Under the pieces are notes generated by a model. The model worked only from the letters and a program-made list of their open reading frames with translations, was not told where the DNA came from and did not search any database. This document shows positions 16,052-25,285 of a stretch of DNA of 64,000 bases, piece after piece. This DNA comes from CAYJAY01 sp964368445 (GTDB taxonomy: Bacteria; Bacillota; Clostridia; Oscillospirales; Ruminococcaceae). The stretch is taken from positions 1 through 64,000 of the forward strand of contig CAYJAY010000008.1 of the NCBI GenBank assembly GCA_964368445.1, read 5' to 3'. Positions within the stretch are counted from its first letter, which is position 1; each line of letters begins with the position of its first letter. The position numbers and the translations under genes were made by a program.

Positions 16052-16713
16052 ATAAGATTATAATGCTTGTTGAAGATAACGAGCGGGTTCAAGAGTTTAA
16101 CCGAAAGATGCTGGAATCGGAAGGCTATATCGCCATAACAGCAAACACCCTTTCTGAAGCGCGGGAAAAGTTAAAACAAAAAAAACCCGATATCATTGTG
16201 CTTGATATCGGAATGCCGGACGGGAGCGGGGTGGAATTTTTGAACGAGATACGAAGAAAAATGTCTGTTCCTGTTTTGATGTTGTCGGGATATAACCAAA
16301 GCGAAGATATTGTGAAATGCTTTCAACAGGGTTGCGACGATTATCTGACTAAACCGTATTCGTTTGATGTTTTGCTAGTTCGCCTTGAGAAACTTTTAAA
16401 GAACGCCGAACATTCGACAGAACTTATAAAAAAAGGAAAACTTGTGCTTAACACGTTACAAGGAAAGGCGTTTGTAAGCGGACAAGATCTTTTTCTAACA
16501 CAGAAAAATTTTGTGTTGCTTTGCTTGTTTGTTCAAAACGAAGATGGCGAGCTTACGCCGGAACAGATATATGATTTTGTGTGGGGTGAAGAAATCGCTA
16601 TCAATCCAAAAGTTATTGTGAATGAAGTTTCACGGCTTAGAAAAAAGATAGTTAATTCGGGATATGTAATTTCGTCGGTATATGGCGGAGGATATAGGTT
16701 TGAAAAGTGCTAG
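16048..16713 (+). CDS. OmpR/PhoB-family response regulator
   Basis: A 221-residue response regulator, the likely partner of the upstream kinase because the genes overlap (ATGA). The receiver domain (1-115) has the acidic pair ED (9-10), phospho-acceptor D53 in VLDIGMPDGSG, and the conserved lysine in LTKPYS. The C-terminal winged helix (about 130-221) has the OmpR-type recognition helix region NPKVIVNEVSRLRKKI and the closing hairpin SSVYGGGYRF. The regulated genes cannot be told from the sequence; no obvious direct-repeat operator was found close by. Confidence 0.94.
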   Translation: MNKIIMLVEDNERVQEFNRKMLESEGYIAITANTLSEAREKLKQKKPDIIVLDIGMPDGSGVEFLNEIRRKMSVPVLMLSGYNQSEDIVKCFQQGCDDYLTKPYSFDVLLVRLEKLLKNAEHSTELIKKGKLVLNTLQGKAFVSGQDLFLTQKNFVLLCLFVQNEDGELTPEQIYDFVWGEEIAINPKVIVNEVSRLRKKIVNSGYVISSVYGGGYRFEKC

Positions 16714-16734
16714 CGATTGGTTAGCGTGAGACGC

Positions 16735-16793
16735 AAAAAACCGAGGGTTTACAGTTTAAAGGATGTTTTTCCTTGTGCTGTAAGCCCTCGGTT
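16735..16793. terminator. Large bidirectional terminator
   Basis: CCGAGGGTTTACAG pairs with CTGTAAGCCCTCGG (one wobble), with a smaller AAGGA/TCCTT hairpin inside. It is flanked by AAAAAA and GTTTGATTT, and separates the convergent response regulator and patB genes. Confidence 0.88.
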
Positions 16794-16806
16794 TGATTTA
16801 TGGTTG

Positions 16807-18000
16807 CTACATTTTGTTAATCGCGTCTGCTATTCTTTTCATGCCCTCTTGAACGGTAGCTTTTGGACAAGCAAGGTTAAGACGAATAAACCCGTCCGAG
16901 TTTTTGACAAACATGTTTCCGCCCTCTAAAAGCACTCCGGCTTGATAGGCAAAAAATTTCGAGAGGTCTTGAGTTTTATCAAAATAACCGTTAAGGTCAA
17001 CCCAAGCAAGATAGGTAGCTTCAGAAATTTTAAACTTTGCTTTCGGAAGATTTTCTTTTATAAAACTTTCGACAAAACTAAAGTTCTCGTCTAGGTAGTC
17101 TTGAAGAGCCAAAAGCCAATGCTCACCTTTTTCGTATGCGGCTTGTGCCGCCACAATGCTTAACGGATGGTCGAAACTGTAGTGTCGCGCTTTCCAAACG
17201 TCTCTTAACTCGTCGTTGCGAATTAATATATTTGAAATCATCAAACCGGCGAGGTTAAACGTTTTGCTGGGCGCCATTGCGGTTACAAGACGGTTATATT
17301 TAGGCATTACTTTGCCAAGAGGAATGTGTTTTTGGTTTTTACGCAACAGGTCACAGTGGATCTCGTCCGAGATAACCCAAAGGTCGTTTTTCTCGATTAT
17401 GTCTGCCATAGCTTTGAGTTCGTCCTCTCTCCAAACCCTGCCGCTTGGGTTGTGGGGATTGCAAAGGATAAGCAAGGTGGTTTTTTTGTCGGCGGCTTTT
17501 GTTTCAAAGTCGGCAAAATCAATTTTGTAGTAGCCATCATCATTTATAAGGTCGCTACAAACAAATTCGCGACTGTTAAAATCGGCGGCATATTTAAAAT
17601 AGGCATATGACGGGGTTAAAAACAAAACTTTTTCGTCGGGTTTTGTAATGTGCCCGACAAGTTCATAAAGCGCCGGAATAATTCCGTTTGAGGTAACAAG
17701 TTCTTTTGCGTCAAAGCTAAAGTTATAACGACGTTTACACCACGCCGCAAAAGCGTCATGATAACTATCGCCAAAAATTCTGGTATACCCGAAAATTCGT
17801 TTGTCGAGACGTTCGCGCATCGCGTCGATTACAACGTCGGGGGTGGCAAATTCCATGTCCGCTACCCACATGCGAATAAATTCGTCATCGGCATACGGGA
17901 AAGTCATCGTGTGGTCGGCGTTAAAGATATACCCGCGAAACCCGTCAACATTAAGGGCGTTTGTGTTTTTTCTGTCGATTATCTCATCAAAGTTGTACAT
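16807..18000 (-). CDS. PatB/MalY-type PLP-dependent C-S lyase/aminotransferase
   Basis: A 397-residue fold-type I PLP enzyme of the MalY/PatB group, usually a cystathionine beta-lyase that yields homocysteine, pyruvate and ammonia. Typical features are MWVADMEFATPDVV near the N-terminus, CNPHNPSGRVW, WVISDEIHCDLL and the PLP lysine in MAPSKTFNLAGL, with a C-terminal arginine in GFIRLNLACP. The frame can start at a TTG two codons earlier, but the ATG at 18000 has AAAGGA eight bases upstream. NadE follows it upstream on the same strand without an obvious functional tie. A pure aminotransferase role cannot be excluded. Confidence 0.9.
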   Translation of the reverse strand: MYNFDEIIDRKNTNALNVDGFRGYIFNADHTMTFPYADDEFIRMWVADMEFATPDVVIDAMRERLDKRIFGYTRIFGDSYHDAFAAWCKRRYNFSFDAKELVTSNGIIPALYELVGHITKPDEKVLFLTPSYAYFKYAADFNSREFVCSDLINDDGYYKIDFADFETKAADKKTTLLILCNPHNPSGRVWREDELKAMADIIEKNDLWVISDEIHCDLLRKNQKHIPLGKVMPKYNRLVTAMAPSKTFNLAGLMISNILIRNDELRDVWKARHYSFDHPLSIVAAQAAYEKGEHWLLALQDYLDENFSFVESFIKENLPKAKFKISEATYLAWVDLNGYFDKTQDLSKFFAYQAGVLLEGGNMFVKNSDGFIRLNLACPKATVQEGMKRIADAINKM

Positions 18001-18071
18001 TCTCAAATTCCTTTCAAAGTGTAATTTGTTGTGGTGAATTGATGGTTAAAGTGTAACATTTAACTGTTTTT

Positions 18072-19970
18072 TCAAAGCTCTATATTTTCTGCTTCCAAAA
18101 CCCAAGCTTTGCTCGACGCGTCGGACGGCATACGCCAGTCGGCTCGGGGGGATAGCGTAACTGAACCTATCTTAGGTCCGTCCGGCATACAGCTACGTTT
18201 ATATTGTTGCGAGAAAAAACGACGATAGAACAAAACAAGCCATTGTTTAATCGTTTGTTTGTCAAACTCGTTTTCAAACGCAAGGCACGCGAGGCTAAAA
18301 GTATCTTGTGGCCGCCTGCCCCATCTTATAGTGTGGTAGAGGAAAAAGTCGTTAAGCGAATATGGCCCTACAATTTGTTCGGTTTTTTGATCGCTGTTTC
18401 CGTCGGTTGTCGGCAAAAGTTCGGGGCTAACCGGCGTGTCAACTATATCCAAAAGCACCGCTTCAAGCGCCTTGCTTGAACATTTTGCCTCGTATTTAAC
18501 AAGCGATTTTACAAGGGATTTCGGAACGCCTGCGTTTACTCCGTACATGCTCATGTGGTCGCCGTTGTATGTCGCAAAACCCAAAGCAAGTTCCGAAAGG
18601 TCGCCCGTGCCCACAACAAGGCCGTTAAGCTTGTTTGCAAGATCCATAAGAACCAGCGTTCGAATTCTAGCTTGTGCGTTTTCAAACGTCACGTCGGCAG
18701 TAACGCCGTCATGTCCGATATCGCTAAAGTGTTGTTTAACCGAGTTGTGGATATCAATTTCTTTAAGGGTAACGCCAAGCGCTTCGCAAAGCGTGTGTGC
18801 GTTAGTTTTGGTTCTTGTGCTTGTGCCAAAACACGGCATAGTAACCGCGACAATGTCGCCAAGCGGTTTTCCAAGCTGTTTAAACGCCCTACAGATACAA
18901 AGCAAAGCAAGCGTGCTGTCAAGTCCGCCCGAAATTCCTATGACTGCTTTTTGGATCTTTGTGTGCTCAAATCGTCCGACAAGGCCCATAGATTGCAGTT
19001 TCAAAATCATCTCGCAACGCGTCGCCCATTCGCTTGTGTCTTTCGGAACAAACGGCATAGCGTCAATTTTACGCGTTATCGTTGCTTGTTGTTTTGGCAT
19101 TGAAAACGACAGAGTGGTATATCCGTCTTGCTGTGCACAAAACGTGTTCATTCTTTGACGTTCGTGCAGTATTTCATGTAAATCAATATCGGTTATGGCG
19201 GCTTCTCCCGAAAAAGGGGCGGTTTCATTCAATATATAACCGTTGCTTGCGATTATGTGGTGGCCACCATAGACCGTGTCGGTCGTGCTTTCGCCCGACC
19301 CTGTGTTTGCGTAAAGATAACTGCAAACCAAACGTTGTGACGTGGCTTTTACAAGCGAGCGACGAAACTCGGCCTTTCCTATCGTCTCGTTGCTAGCCGA
19401 AAGATTGCACACAACTGTTGCTCCATTTAAGGCGTGTGCCGTGGAGGGTGGGCAAGGTGACCACAAATCCTCGCAGATTTCAACCGCCAAAACAAAATTT
19501 TGAACCTCGTCCCATTTGAAAAGCAATGATGTTCCGAAAGGAACTTGTTGTCCGAAAAAGTCTATCGTGGTGGTTTGTTTCGGAGCGGGCGAAAAATATC
19601 GCATCTCGTAAAATTCGCTATAGTTTGGAAGATGTGTTTTAGGAACAAACCCAAGAAGTTTTCCAAAGCAGACGACCGCGCCGACGTTGTATAACTTTCC
19701 GTTGACGCACAGCGGCAAACCGACAACAAACACAGTTTTAAATCGTGTGCTTTGTTCAACCAAAAAGTTAAGCGCGCTTAATGCGTCGTCCAACAATTTT
19801 TGGCTTAAAAACAAGTCGCCACAGGTATAGCCCGTTATGCAAAGCTCGCCAAAACAAAGCAAGTGGACAGGTTGCAACTTTTCAAGCGTCGCTAATATAT
19901 TTTTGCTGTTGGCTAAACAATCTGCGACCACCACATGTGAATTTGTCGCTGAAACTTTTACGAAATCCAT
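18072..19970 (-). CDS. nadE: Glutamine-dependent NAD+ synthetase
   Basis: A 632-residue two-domain NAD synthetase that makes NAD from deamido-NAD with glutamine as the nitrogen source. The N-terminal nitrilase-like glutaminase domain carries the Glu-Lys-Cys triad: E in CFGELCITGY, K in VPKTHLPNYSEFYE and C in AVEICEDLWSP. The C-terminal ATP-pyrophosphatase domain has the P-loop GISGGLDSTLALL, with GTGDLSELALGFATYNGDHM further on. Length is normal for the bacterial long form. AAAGGA precedes the ATG at 19970. Confidence 0.96.
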   Translation of the reverse strand: MDFVKVSATNSHVVVADCLANSKNILATLEKLQPVHLLCFGELCITGYTCGDLFLSQKLLDDALSALNFLVEQSTRFKTVFVVGLPLCVNGKLYNVGAVVCFGKLLGFVPKTHLPNYSEFYEMRYFSPAPKQTTTIDFFGQQVPFGTSLLFKWDEVQNFVLAVEICEDLWSPCPPSTAHALNGATVVCNLSASNETIGKAEFRRSLVKATSQRLVCSYLYANTGSGESTTDTVYGGHHIIASNGYILNETAPFSGEAAITDIDLHEILHERQRMNTFCAQQDGYTTLSFSMPKQQATITRKIDAMPFVPKDTSEWATRCEMILKLQSMGLVGRFEHTKIQKAVIGISGGLDSTLALLCICRAFKQLGKPLGDIVAVTMPCFGTSTRTKTNAHTLCEALGVTLKEIDIHNSVKQHFSDIGHDGVTADVTFENAQARIRTLVLMDLANKLNGLVVGTGDLSELALGFATYNGDHMSMYGVNAGVPKSLVKSLVKYEAKCSSKALEAVLLDIVDTPVSPELLPTTDGNSDQKTEQIVGPYSLNDFFLYHTIRWGRRPQDTFSLACLAFENEFDKQTIKQWLVLFYRRFFSQQYKRSCMPDGPKIGSVTLSPRADWRMPSDASSKAWVLEAENIEL

Positions 19971-20061
19971 AGACTTAAAGTCCTTTCAAGAATAGTATAT
20001 ATCAATTAAATAATGTAAGCTTTTAGATGACACAAGTCGCTACATACCCGATAAGTTGCTT

Positions 20062-22251
20062 TTAATCGGAATAGATAACAGCTTCCGTTTCGTATACGTT
20101 GTTGTAGATATCGGTTAGCTTGAAGTAAACAATGGCATCCATGTTGCCGACATCTTGATAACTAACCTCGATATCGTCGGAACTCACGGTGTAAGCGTCA
20201 CCCATTATATAGCTGTCTTCATACTCCCAATCGTATGTATAATAATCAAATATCCATTCGAGCTTGTCGCCTTGTTCAAGGCTAAACAGACCTTTGCCGA
20301 GCGGAGTTCCGACGTCGCTGTATTTACGATATCCCGAAACAAATCCTTCGGGGTTTCTGTCGTCCCACGTCACAACGATTTCGACATATTCCTCTTCGTT
20401 TAAAAGCGCCGGAACTATACCGTAGGTAGACCAGCTGTCGTCGTCGGCATAGTTTTCCTCTTCGGCATAATACGGAACGGTGTGGCCGTCTAGCGTCACC
20501 CATGTATAATCAAACTCGATTAGAAGGTCGCCGTCGTCGTCAAACGTGTAGACGTTGTCGCTTCCAAGGTCGATATATCCTTCGCCGTCGTCAAGCAATG
20601 CTTGCAGTTCAAGCTTGTTTATATCGTCCCATTCCTCGTCGCTAAGGCTTAAAACAAAGTCGTCTCCTTTTTGGTCGATTACAAGTTCCCCTAAAAATTC
20701 GCCTTCGGTGCTTTGCTCATAGCTTGAAGCGGTTTCGGGGTCATACCAATCTTCGGTTGAATAATCTTCGGTTTGCTGAGAGCCCGTAGAACGGCTGTAT
20801 TGAGTTTGTCCGCCCGACATAGCGCTTATGAAAACATCGAAAAATCTTGTGTATTCGGGCGAGTATCCGACGCTGTGTAAAACCTGTTGCATGTCGGAAT
20901 ATTGGCCTATATATTCGTGTGGGAAATACATAGCAAGACCATAGCTGTCGTACACGTCCGAGCTGTTGTTATAGTATTTAACCGCGCTTGATATGGCCGA
21001 TATAACGTTGTCGCCACCATCGACACCGGCTTTTAGGATATAGTCTACCATGTCGATCTGGTCGACTCCGCCCTCTCCGAAATCCTTTGCATCGCTTCGC
21101 GCAACAGAAATCTTTCGGTATTCATTGTTGAAAATATCTTGAGTAGAGTTTTCAAAATAATCGGTTAAAACGGAATAGACATGTGGCATCTGTCTAAGGT
21201 CCACTATCGAAAGCGTCGCGTTGGGGAAATATTGCTGGTCTTCGCAAACCTCGATAAAATCATCGATTATGTCGACCGCTATCTCAACGGTATCTTTAGA
21301 AGGGTTGTTGTTTAACTCGGTCAACCAGTTTGTGTAGTGCCAGCCCGAACCCGGTTCGAGCTCTTGCGAAGCTATCAAATAATCTGCATATGGTTCAAGC
21401 ATAAGGGCGGTTTCGGCGGTAGCCATGAGGCATGCGTCAAACCCGACAAAATCAAACTTGACTCCGGATTTTGCAAACGAAGATTCAAGGTCAGCTAAAG
21501 TTAGCATCGACGAGGGATAATGTTCGTCGTAGCCAAAGCCGCTTATCGTTCCGCCGCCGTGGTCCCAAAGAATGAGGCTGTAGCGGTCGGCGGGGAACAG
21601 TGAAGACGCGTCGTTAATGAATCCCGAAAGGGTGTCGGGCGAGGCCATGTTCAAAAGTCCCAAATCGTCGTCAATCGAGATTAGTTCGCCGTCCTTTACT
21701 TGCCAATATTGACAGGTGTCGCTGCTTATATCATAGTTTTCCCATTCATACGCGCCCCCCGTCATAAGTATAACGTTGATGTTGTCGCCTATTTCGGCAG
21801 ATAGCATCTCGTCTATATCACTCGAAGCGAAACCGCCTTCGGTTTCAAGGTCGGAGCCGATAAAATAAACCATTATCGTGTTGACGTCGGTTCCGTCTCC
21901 CTTGACTTCGGTGTAAAAGCTTCTAAGATCGGCTAATCCGAGATCCTCGCCGTATACGCCGCCACTCGTTGAAACGGTCGGGGTGTAGTCGTCGCTTTCG
22001 TCGTCAGACGGAAGGAGCATTATTATGACGAAAAGAACCGCAAGTATTATGAAAAAAATCAAGCAGCCTTTTTTGGCGCAACCGCCTTTTTTCTTCTGTT
22101 TTTTTTCGTTAAATGTTGGGGTGTTGTTGCTTGGGGCTGAGAATTGTTGCGTTGCGGGGGAGGGCGGGTTTTTTTCCTCGTAAGGTGCCCCGCATTGGTC
22201 ACAAAATTTTGAATCTTGATCAAACTTGTTTCCACAATAACTACAAAACAT
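20062..22251 (-). CDS. Zinc-ribbon, membrane-anchored C11 (clostripain-like) protease
   Basis: A 729-residue protein with an N-terminal zinc ribbon (C3-C6...C17-C20), a proline/asparagine-rich linker, one membrane helix (about 63-80), and then an extracellular clostripain-family C11 peptidase domain with the catalytic dyad H231 (LWDHGGG) and C274 (GFDACLMA). The C-terminal 220 residues are acidic, beta-rich modules (DLGSDNVYTFDDDG and similar). C11 enzymes cut after basic residues, often after self-processing. The zinc ribbon would face the cytosol. The ribosome site before the ATG at 22251 is weak, and the gene stands alone. Confidence 0.85.
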   Translation of the reverse strand: MFCSYCGNKFDQDSKFCDQCGAPYEEKNPPSPATQQFSAPSNNTPTFNEKKQKKKGGCAKKGCLIFFIILAVLFVIIMLLPSDDESDDYTPTVSTSGGVYGEDLGLADLRSFYTEVKGDGTDVNTIMVYFIGSDLETEGGFASSDIDEMLSAEIGDNINVILMTGGAYEWENYDISSDTCQYWQVKDGELISIDDDLGLLNMASPDTLSGFINDASSLFPADRYSLILWDHGGGTISGFGYDEHYPSSMLTLADLESSFAKSGVKFDFVGFDACLMATAETALMLEPYADYLIASQELEPGSGWHYTNWLTELNNNPSKDTVEIAVDIIDDFIEVCEDQQYFPNATLSIVDLRQMPHVYSVLTDYFENSTQDIFNNEYRKISVARSDAKDFGEGGVDQIDMVDYILKAGVDGGDNVISAISSAVKYYNNSSDVYDSYGLAMYFPHEYIGQYSDMQQVLHSVGYSPEYTRFFDVFISAMSGGQTQYSRSTGSQQTEDYSTEDWYDPETASSYEQSTEGEFLGELVIDQKGDDFVLSLSDEEWDDINKLELQALLDDGEGYIDLGSDNVYTFDDDGDLLIEFDYTWVTLDGHTVPYYAEEENYADDDSWSTYGIVPALLNEEEYVEIVVTWDDRNPEGFVSGYRKYSDVGTPLGKGLFSLEQGDKLEWIFDYYTYDWEYEDSYIMGDAYTVSSDDIEVSYQDVGNMDAIVYFKLTDIYNNVYETEAVIYSD

Positions 22252-22367
22252 AGATTAATTTTAAAATCCGAACATTTTTCTATGTCGGAAATTATTCCTT
22301 TCTACAATACATATAATACATCTAATTATACTAAAATTTTAATTTTCTTCAAGTAGGAAGCTATGAT

Positions 22368-22414
22368 AAAAACATAAAGATACCGTGCTAGTCAAATAAT
22401 AAGCACGATATCTT
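22368..22414 (-). terminator. Terminator after mnmA
   Basis: In the minus-strand RNA, AAGAUAUCGUGCU pairs with AGCACGGUAUCUU (one U-G pair), followed by UAUGUUUUU. The wobble forms only in this strand, so it ends the nifS-nifU-mnmA transcript. Confidence 0.82.
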
Positions 22415-22472
22415 AATTAAAATTTGTTTATACATAGAAAAAATTGATGTTACTAAACTTGCAAGTTGAACA

Positions 22473-23522
22473 CTATTTTGCCGACAAGATTTCGCCGCTT
22501 AAAACAACCGTTCCATCGCGATACAAAACAGCTCGTTGGCCTTTTGCCGGGGCACGTTGAGGCTCGATAAAATTTAAACAAATAGTATTATTTTCGACAA
22601 ATTCAACAAAACATCGCGCAGGTTTTGACGCCGACCGAAGCTTTGTCGAAAATTCGTCGCCGTCTTTAACATCAAAGCAACTGTTAATTAAAATGTCGCC
22701 TATAAATACTTTTGTTTTGAAAAGAGCATCATTGTCCGAAAGAATAATATCGCCATTGCTTTTTATCTCGTTTACGTATAACGGATGTTTGAAACTCACA
22801 CCCAACCCTTTTCGTTGACCTTGCGTGTAACATTCCACCCCGTCATGTGGCTTAAGTTTTTCACCTGTCTCCAAAACAAAACAACCCTTTTTCCCAAAAA
22901 CACCTCGCTCTTTTAAAAAGCCGGGGTAGTTGTTGTCCGGAATAAAACAGATCTCTTGGCTGTCCGGTTTGTCCGCCGAAACTAAGTTAAGATCTTTCGC
23001 AACGTTTCTAACTTGGGGTTTAGTCAATTTTCCAAGTGGAAACACAACACGGTTTAAAATTTCTTGCGGAAGCGACGAAAGCATGTAACTTTGGTCTTTT
23101 TCTATATAATCGGCAAAACTTAAAACAGAAAAGTTACCTATTTTTTTAATGTTTGCGTAATGTCCCGTCGCAACTTCGGTTATGTTAAGGCTGTCGGCAA
23201 GATCACACAAAGCCTTAAACTTAACGTTCGGGTTGCAAACTATACAAGGGTTTGGCGTTTTTCCGTTTGCGTAGCATTCGCAAAAGTAGTCGACAACATG
23301 TTGTTCAAAGCGTTGTTGCATATCGACACAAAAAAACTCAATACCCAAAGAATTCGCAACTTGTCGCGCGAGTTCAACTCCGCTTGTATGATGTTTCGAC
23401 ATAACAAAATATACCCCAACGACGGTATATCCATCTTTTTGGAGTATATCGGCGGCGACAGAGCTATCAACCCCGCCGCTTAACGCCAAAACTATTTTTT
23501 TGTTTTTTGCTAAACTATCCAT
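22473..23522 (-). CDS. mnmA: tRNA 2-thiouridine(34) synthase
   Basis: A 349-residue MnmA, which thiolates U34 of tRNA-Lys, -Glu and -Gln. The PP-loop is ALSGGVDSSVAA (13-24); the two catalytic cysteines are C93 (NPCIVC) and C192 (DSQEICF); VATGHYANI and KDQSYMLSSL are family motifs. The frame could begin upstream at a GTG (23555), but the ATG at 23522 gives the family N-terminus and overlaps the last codons of nifU, so translation is coupled. The arrangement nifS-nifU-mnmA puts desulfurase, scaffold and tRNA thiolase in one transcript. It is slightly short at the C-terminus but complete in motifs. Confidence 0.94.
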   Translation of the reverse strand: MDSLAKNKKIVLALSGGVDSSVAADILQKDGYTVVGVYFVMSKHHTSGVELARQVANSLGIEFFCVDMQQRFEQHVVDYFCECYANGKTPNPCIVCNPNVKFKALCDLADSLNITEVATGHYANIKKIGNFSVLSFADYIEKDQSYMLSSLPQEILNRVVFPLGKLTKPQVRNVAKDLNLVSADKPDSQEICFIPDNNYPGFLKERGVFGKKGCFVLETGEKLKPHDGVECYTQGQRKGLGVSFKHPLYVNEIKSNGDIILSDNDALFKTKVFIGDILINSCFDVKDGDEFSTKLRSASKPARCFVEFVENNTICLNFIEPQRAPAKGQRAVLYRDGTVVLSGEILSAK

Positions 23523-23943
23523 GGTGGCAAACATCACATTGAAGTTTTTTTGCACCGAGTTTTGTCGCGGGGTCGATGCCGTTTTTTGTATAATAATCGG
23601 TTAACGCTTCTTTAATCGCTTGTTCCGCAAGCACAGAACAGTGTATCTTTTCGCTTGGGAGCTCGTCGAGCGCGTCGACAACCTCTTGGTTGGTAAGGTC
23701 GATAGCGGTTTGGAGCGGTTTTCCCTTTATCATCTCGGTGGCGACAGAGCTTGTCGCAATTGCAGCACCGCAACCGAACGTTTTAAACTTTACGTCGGTT
23801 ATCGTGTCGTCCTCTATTTTAAGATACATCTTCATAATGTCGCCGCATTTTGCGTTTCCAACTTCTCCAACGCCGTCTGCGTTTTCTATTTCCCCGACGT
23901 TTCTCGGGTTTGAAAAATGGTCAAGTACTTTTTTGCTATACAT
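23515..23943 (-). CDS. nifU: Fe-S cluster scaffold protein
   Basis: A 142-residue IscU/NifU N-terminal-type scaffold on which Fe-S clusters are assembled. The three cluster ligands are C33 (AKCGD, with the aspartate that aids release), C58 (GCGAA) and C102 (HCSVLAEQAI). The NifU-type C-terminus ends CDVCHHG. It starts 46 bases after the upstream nifS stop, with AAAGGA ahead of its ATG, and its end overlaps mnmA. In Clostridia this minimal Isc set usually serves as the housekeeping Fe-S system. Confidence 0.95.
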   Translation of the reverse strand: MYSKKVLDHFSNPRNVGEIENADGVGEVGNAKCGDIMKMYLKIEDDTITDVKFKTFGCGAAIATSSVATEMIKGKPLQTAIDLTNQEVVDALDELPSEKIHCSVLAEQAIKEALTDYYTKNGIDPATKLGAKKLQCDVCHHG

Positions 23944-23989
23944 AATATATATAATTCCTTTCGTTGATAAAACTGCATACCGCGGTTGG

Positions 23990-25174
23990 TTATGTGTTTT
24001 CCTTTTTGATTTTTTCCCAAAGAGGAGACATCTCGCGAAGCCTCCCGACTATTCTTTCAAGGTTTTCCAAAAGATAGTCAACATCGTCGGTCGTGTTATC
24101 CTCGCCGAACGTCGTTCTAAGTGATCCGTGGGCAACCGCATGGGGCAGGCCTATCGACAATAAAACGTGACTGGGGTCGAGCGAACCCGAGGTGCAAGCC
24201 GAACCGGACGAAGCCGCAATTCCTGCCATGTCGAGCATAAGAAGAAGCGCTTCCCCCTCGATTCCCTCGAACGAAACGTTTGCGTTTCCGGGAAGGCGTT
24301 TTTCGCGGTCGCCGTTTAGGTGAACCCTTTCAAGCTTTAAAATGCCGTCGAGATATCTCTCTCGCAACATCAAAAGATGAGCGTTTTTTTGTTTGAGTTT
24401 TGACAGTGCCTCTTCTACTGCGACTCCAAGCCCAACGATGAACGCAACGTTTTCGGTTCCTGCGCGCTTTCTGTTTTCCTGGCCGCCGCCGTCCATAAAC
24501 GTGTCGAGTACAACGCCTTTTTTGACATATAATGCTCCGATGCCTTTGGGGGCGTGGAGTTTGTGTCCCGAAAGCGAAAGCATGTCGATATTTTGCGAGA
24601 CAACATCTATCTCGACTGTGCCGACCGCTTGAACAGCGTCGGTGTGGAACAATACGCCTTTGTTTCGACATATTGCGCCTATCTCGGCTATTGGCTGAAC
24701 CGTTCCTATCTCGTTGTTTGCATACATTATCGAGACTATCGCGGTGTCCTCGCGAATAGCTTTTTCAACCTCTTTTGGGTCGACCAATCCGTTTGACATT
24801 ACAGGAACGAGAGTGACCTCGAACCCTTCACGTTTAAGGTGTTCGACGGTGTGTAAAACCGCGTGGTGTTCAAATTCAGAGGTTACGATATGTTTTTTAC
24901 CTTTCGCTTTGCCGCGCATAGCCGCGCCTTTAATGGCCCAGTTGTCCGATTCGGTTCCGCATGATGTGAAATAAATCTCGCGAGGTTCGCAACCAAGCGC
25001 TTTCGCAAGTTTTTCTCTCGAATCGTCTATTGCTTTTTTAGAAAACGAAGCAAGTTGATAAACGCTGCTTGGGTTGCCATAATATTCTTTAAGATACGGC
25101 ACCATAGCTTCAAACACTTCGCTTGAAACTTTGGTTGTCGCGGCGTTATCGAGGTATATATTTTTTTTGTCCAT
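23990..25174 (-). CDS. nifS: Cysteine desulfurase (Isc-type)
   Basis: A 394-residue PLP enzyme that takes sulfur from cysteine as an enzyme-bound persulfide. The N-terminus NIYLDNAATTKVS is typical, the PLP lysine is in SLSGHKLHAPKG, and the persulfide cysteine is in the mobile loop ASSGSACTSGSLDPS. The gene heads the nifS-nifU-mnmA operon and is preceded by a good promoter. An in-frame TTG at 25186 is possible, but the ATG at 25174 matches homologues. It is a paralogue of the enzyme at 37312-38436, which is beside thiI. Confidence 0.95.
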   Translation of the reverse strand: MDKKNIYLDNAATTKVSSEVFEAMVPYLKEYYGNPSSVYQLASFSKKAIDDSREKLAKALGCEPREIYFTSCGTESDNWAIKGAAMRGKAKGKKHIVTSEFEHHAVLHTVEHLKREGFEVTLVPVMSNGLVDPKEVEKAIREDTAIVSIMYANNEIGTVQPIAEIGAICRNKGVLFHTDAVQAVGTVEIDVVSQNIDMLSLSGHKLHAPKGIGALYVKKGVVLDTFMDGGGQENRKRAGTENVAFIVGLGVAVEEALSKLKQKNAHLLMLRERYLDGILKLERVHLNGDREKRLPGNANVSFEGIEGEALLLMLDMAGIAASSGSACTSGSLDPSHVLLSIGLPHAVAHGSLRTTFGEDNTTDDVDYLLENLERIVGRLREMSPLWEKIKKENT

Positions 25175-25245
25175 AATTTTTGCCAACTTTCATTTTATAA
25201 ACATTTTATAACGATTTATTCGTTCGTTGTTTCTCTACAATTAAT

Positions 25246-25273
25246 AGTATACCAAATTAGTAGACTTTTGCAA
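25246..25273 (-). promoter_or_regulatory. Promoter of the nifS-nifU-mnmA operon
   Basis: On the minus strand, TTGCAA (25273-25268), a 16-base spacer and TATACT (25251-25246). The spacer region (gtctactaatttgg) could accommodate an Rrf2/IscR-type site, but no iscR gene is in the window. Confidence 0.6.
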
Positions 25274-25285
25274 TACCTATATTGA

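Noticed and set aside
25246..25285. An IscR-binding site in the nifS promoter
   Set aside because: Only a loose match to an Rrf2-type motif and no iscR gene nearby; kept as a promoter only.
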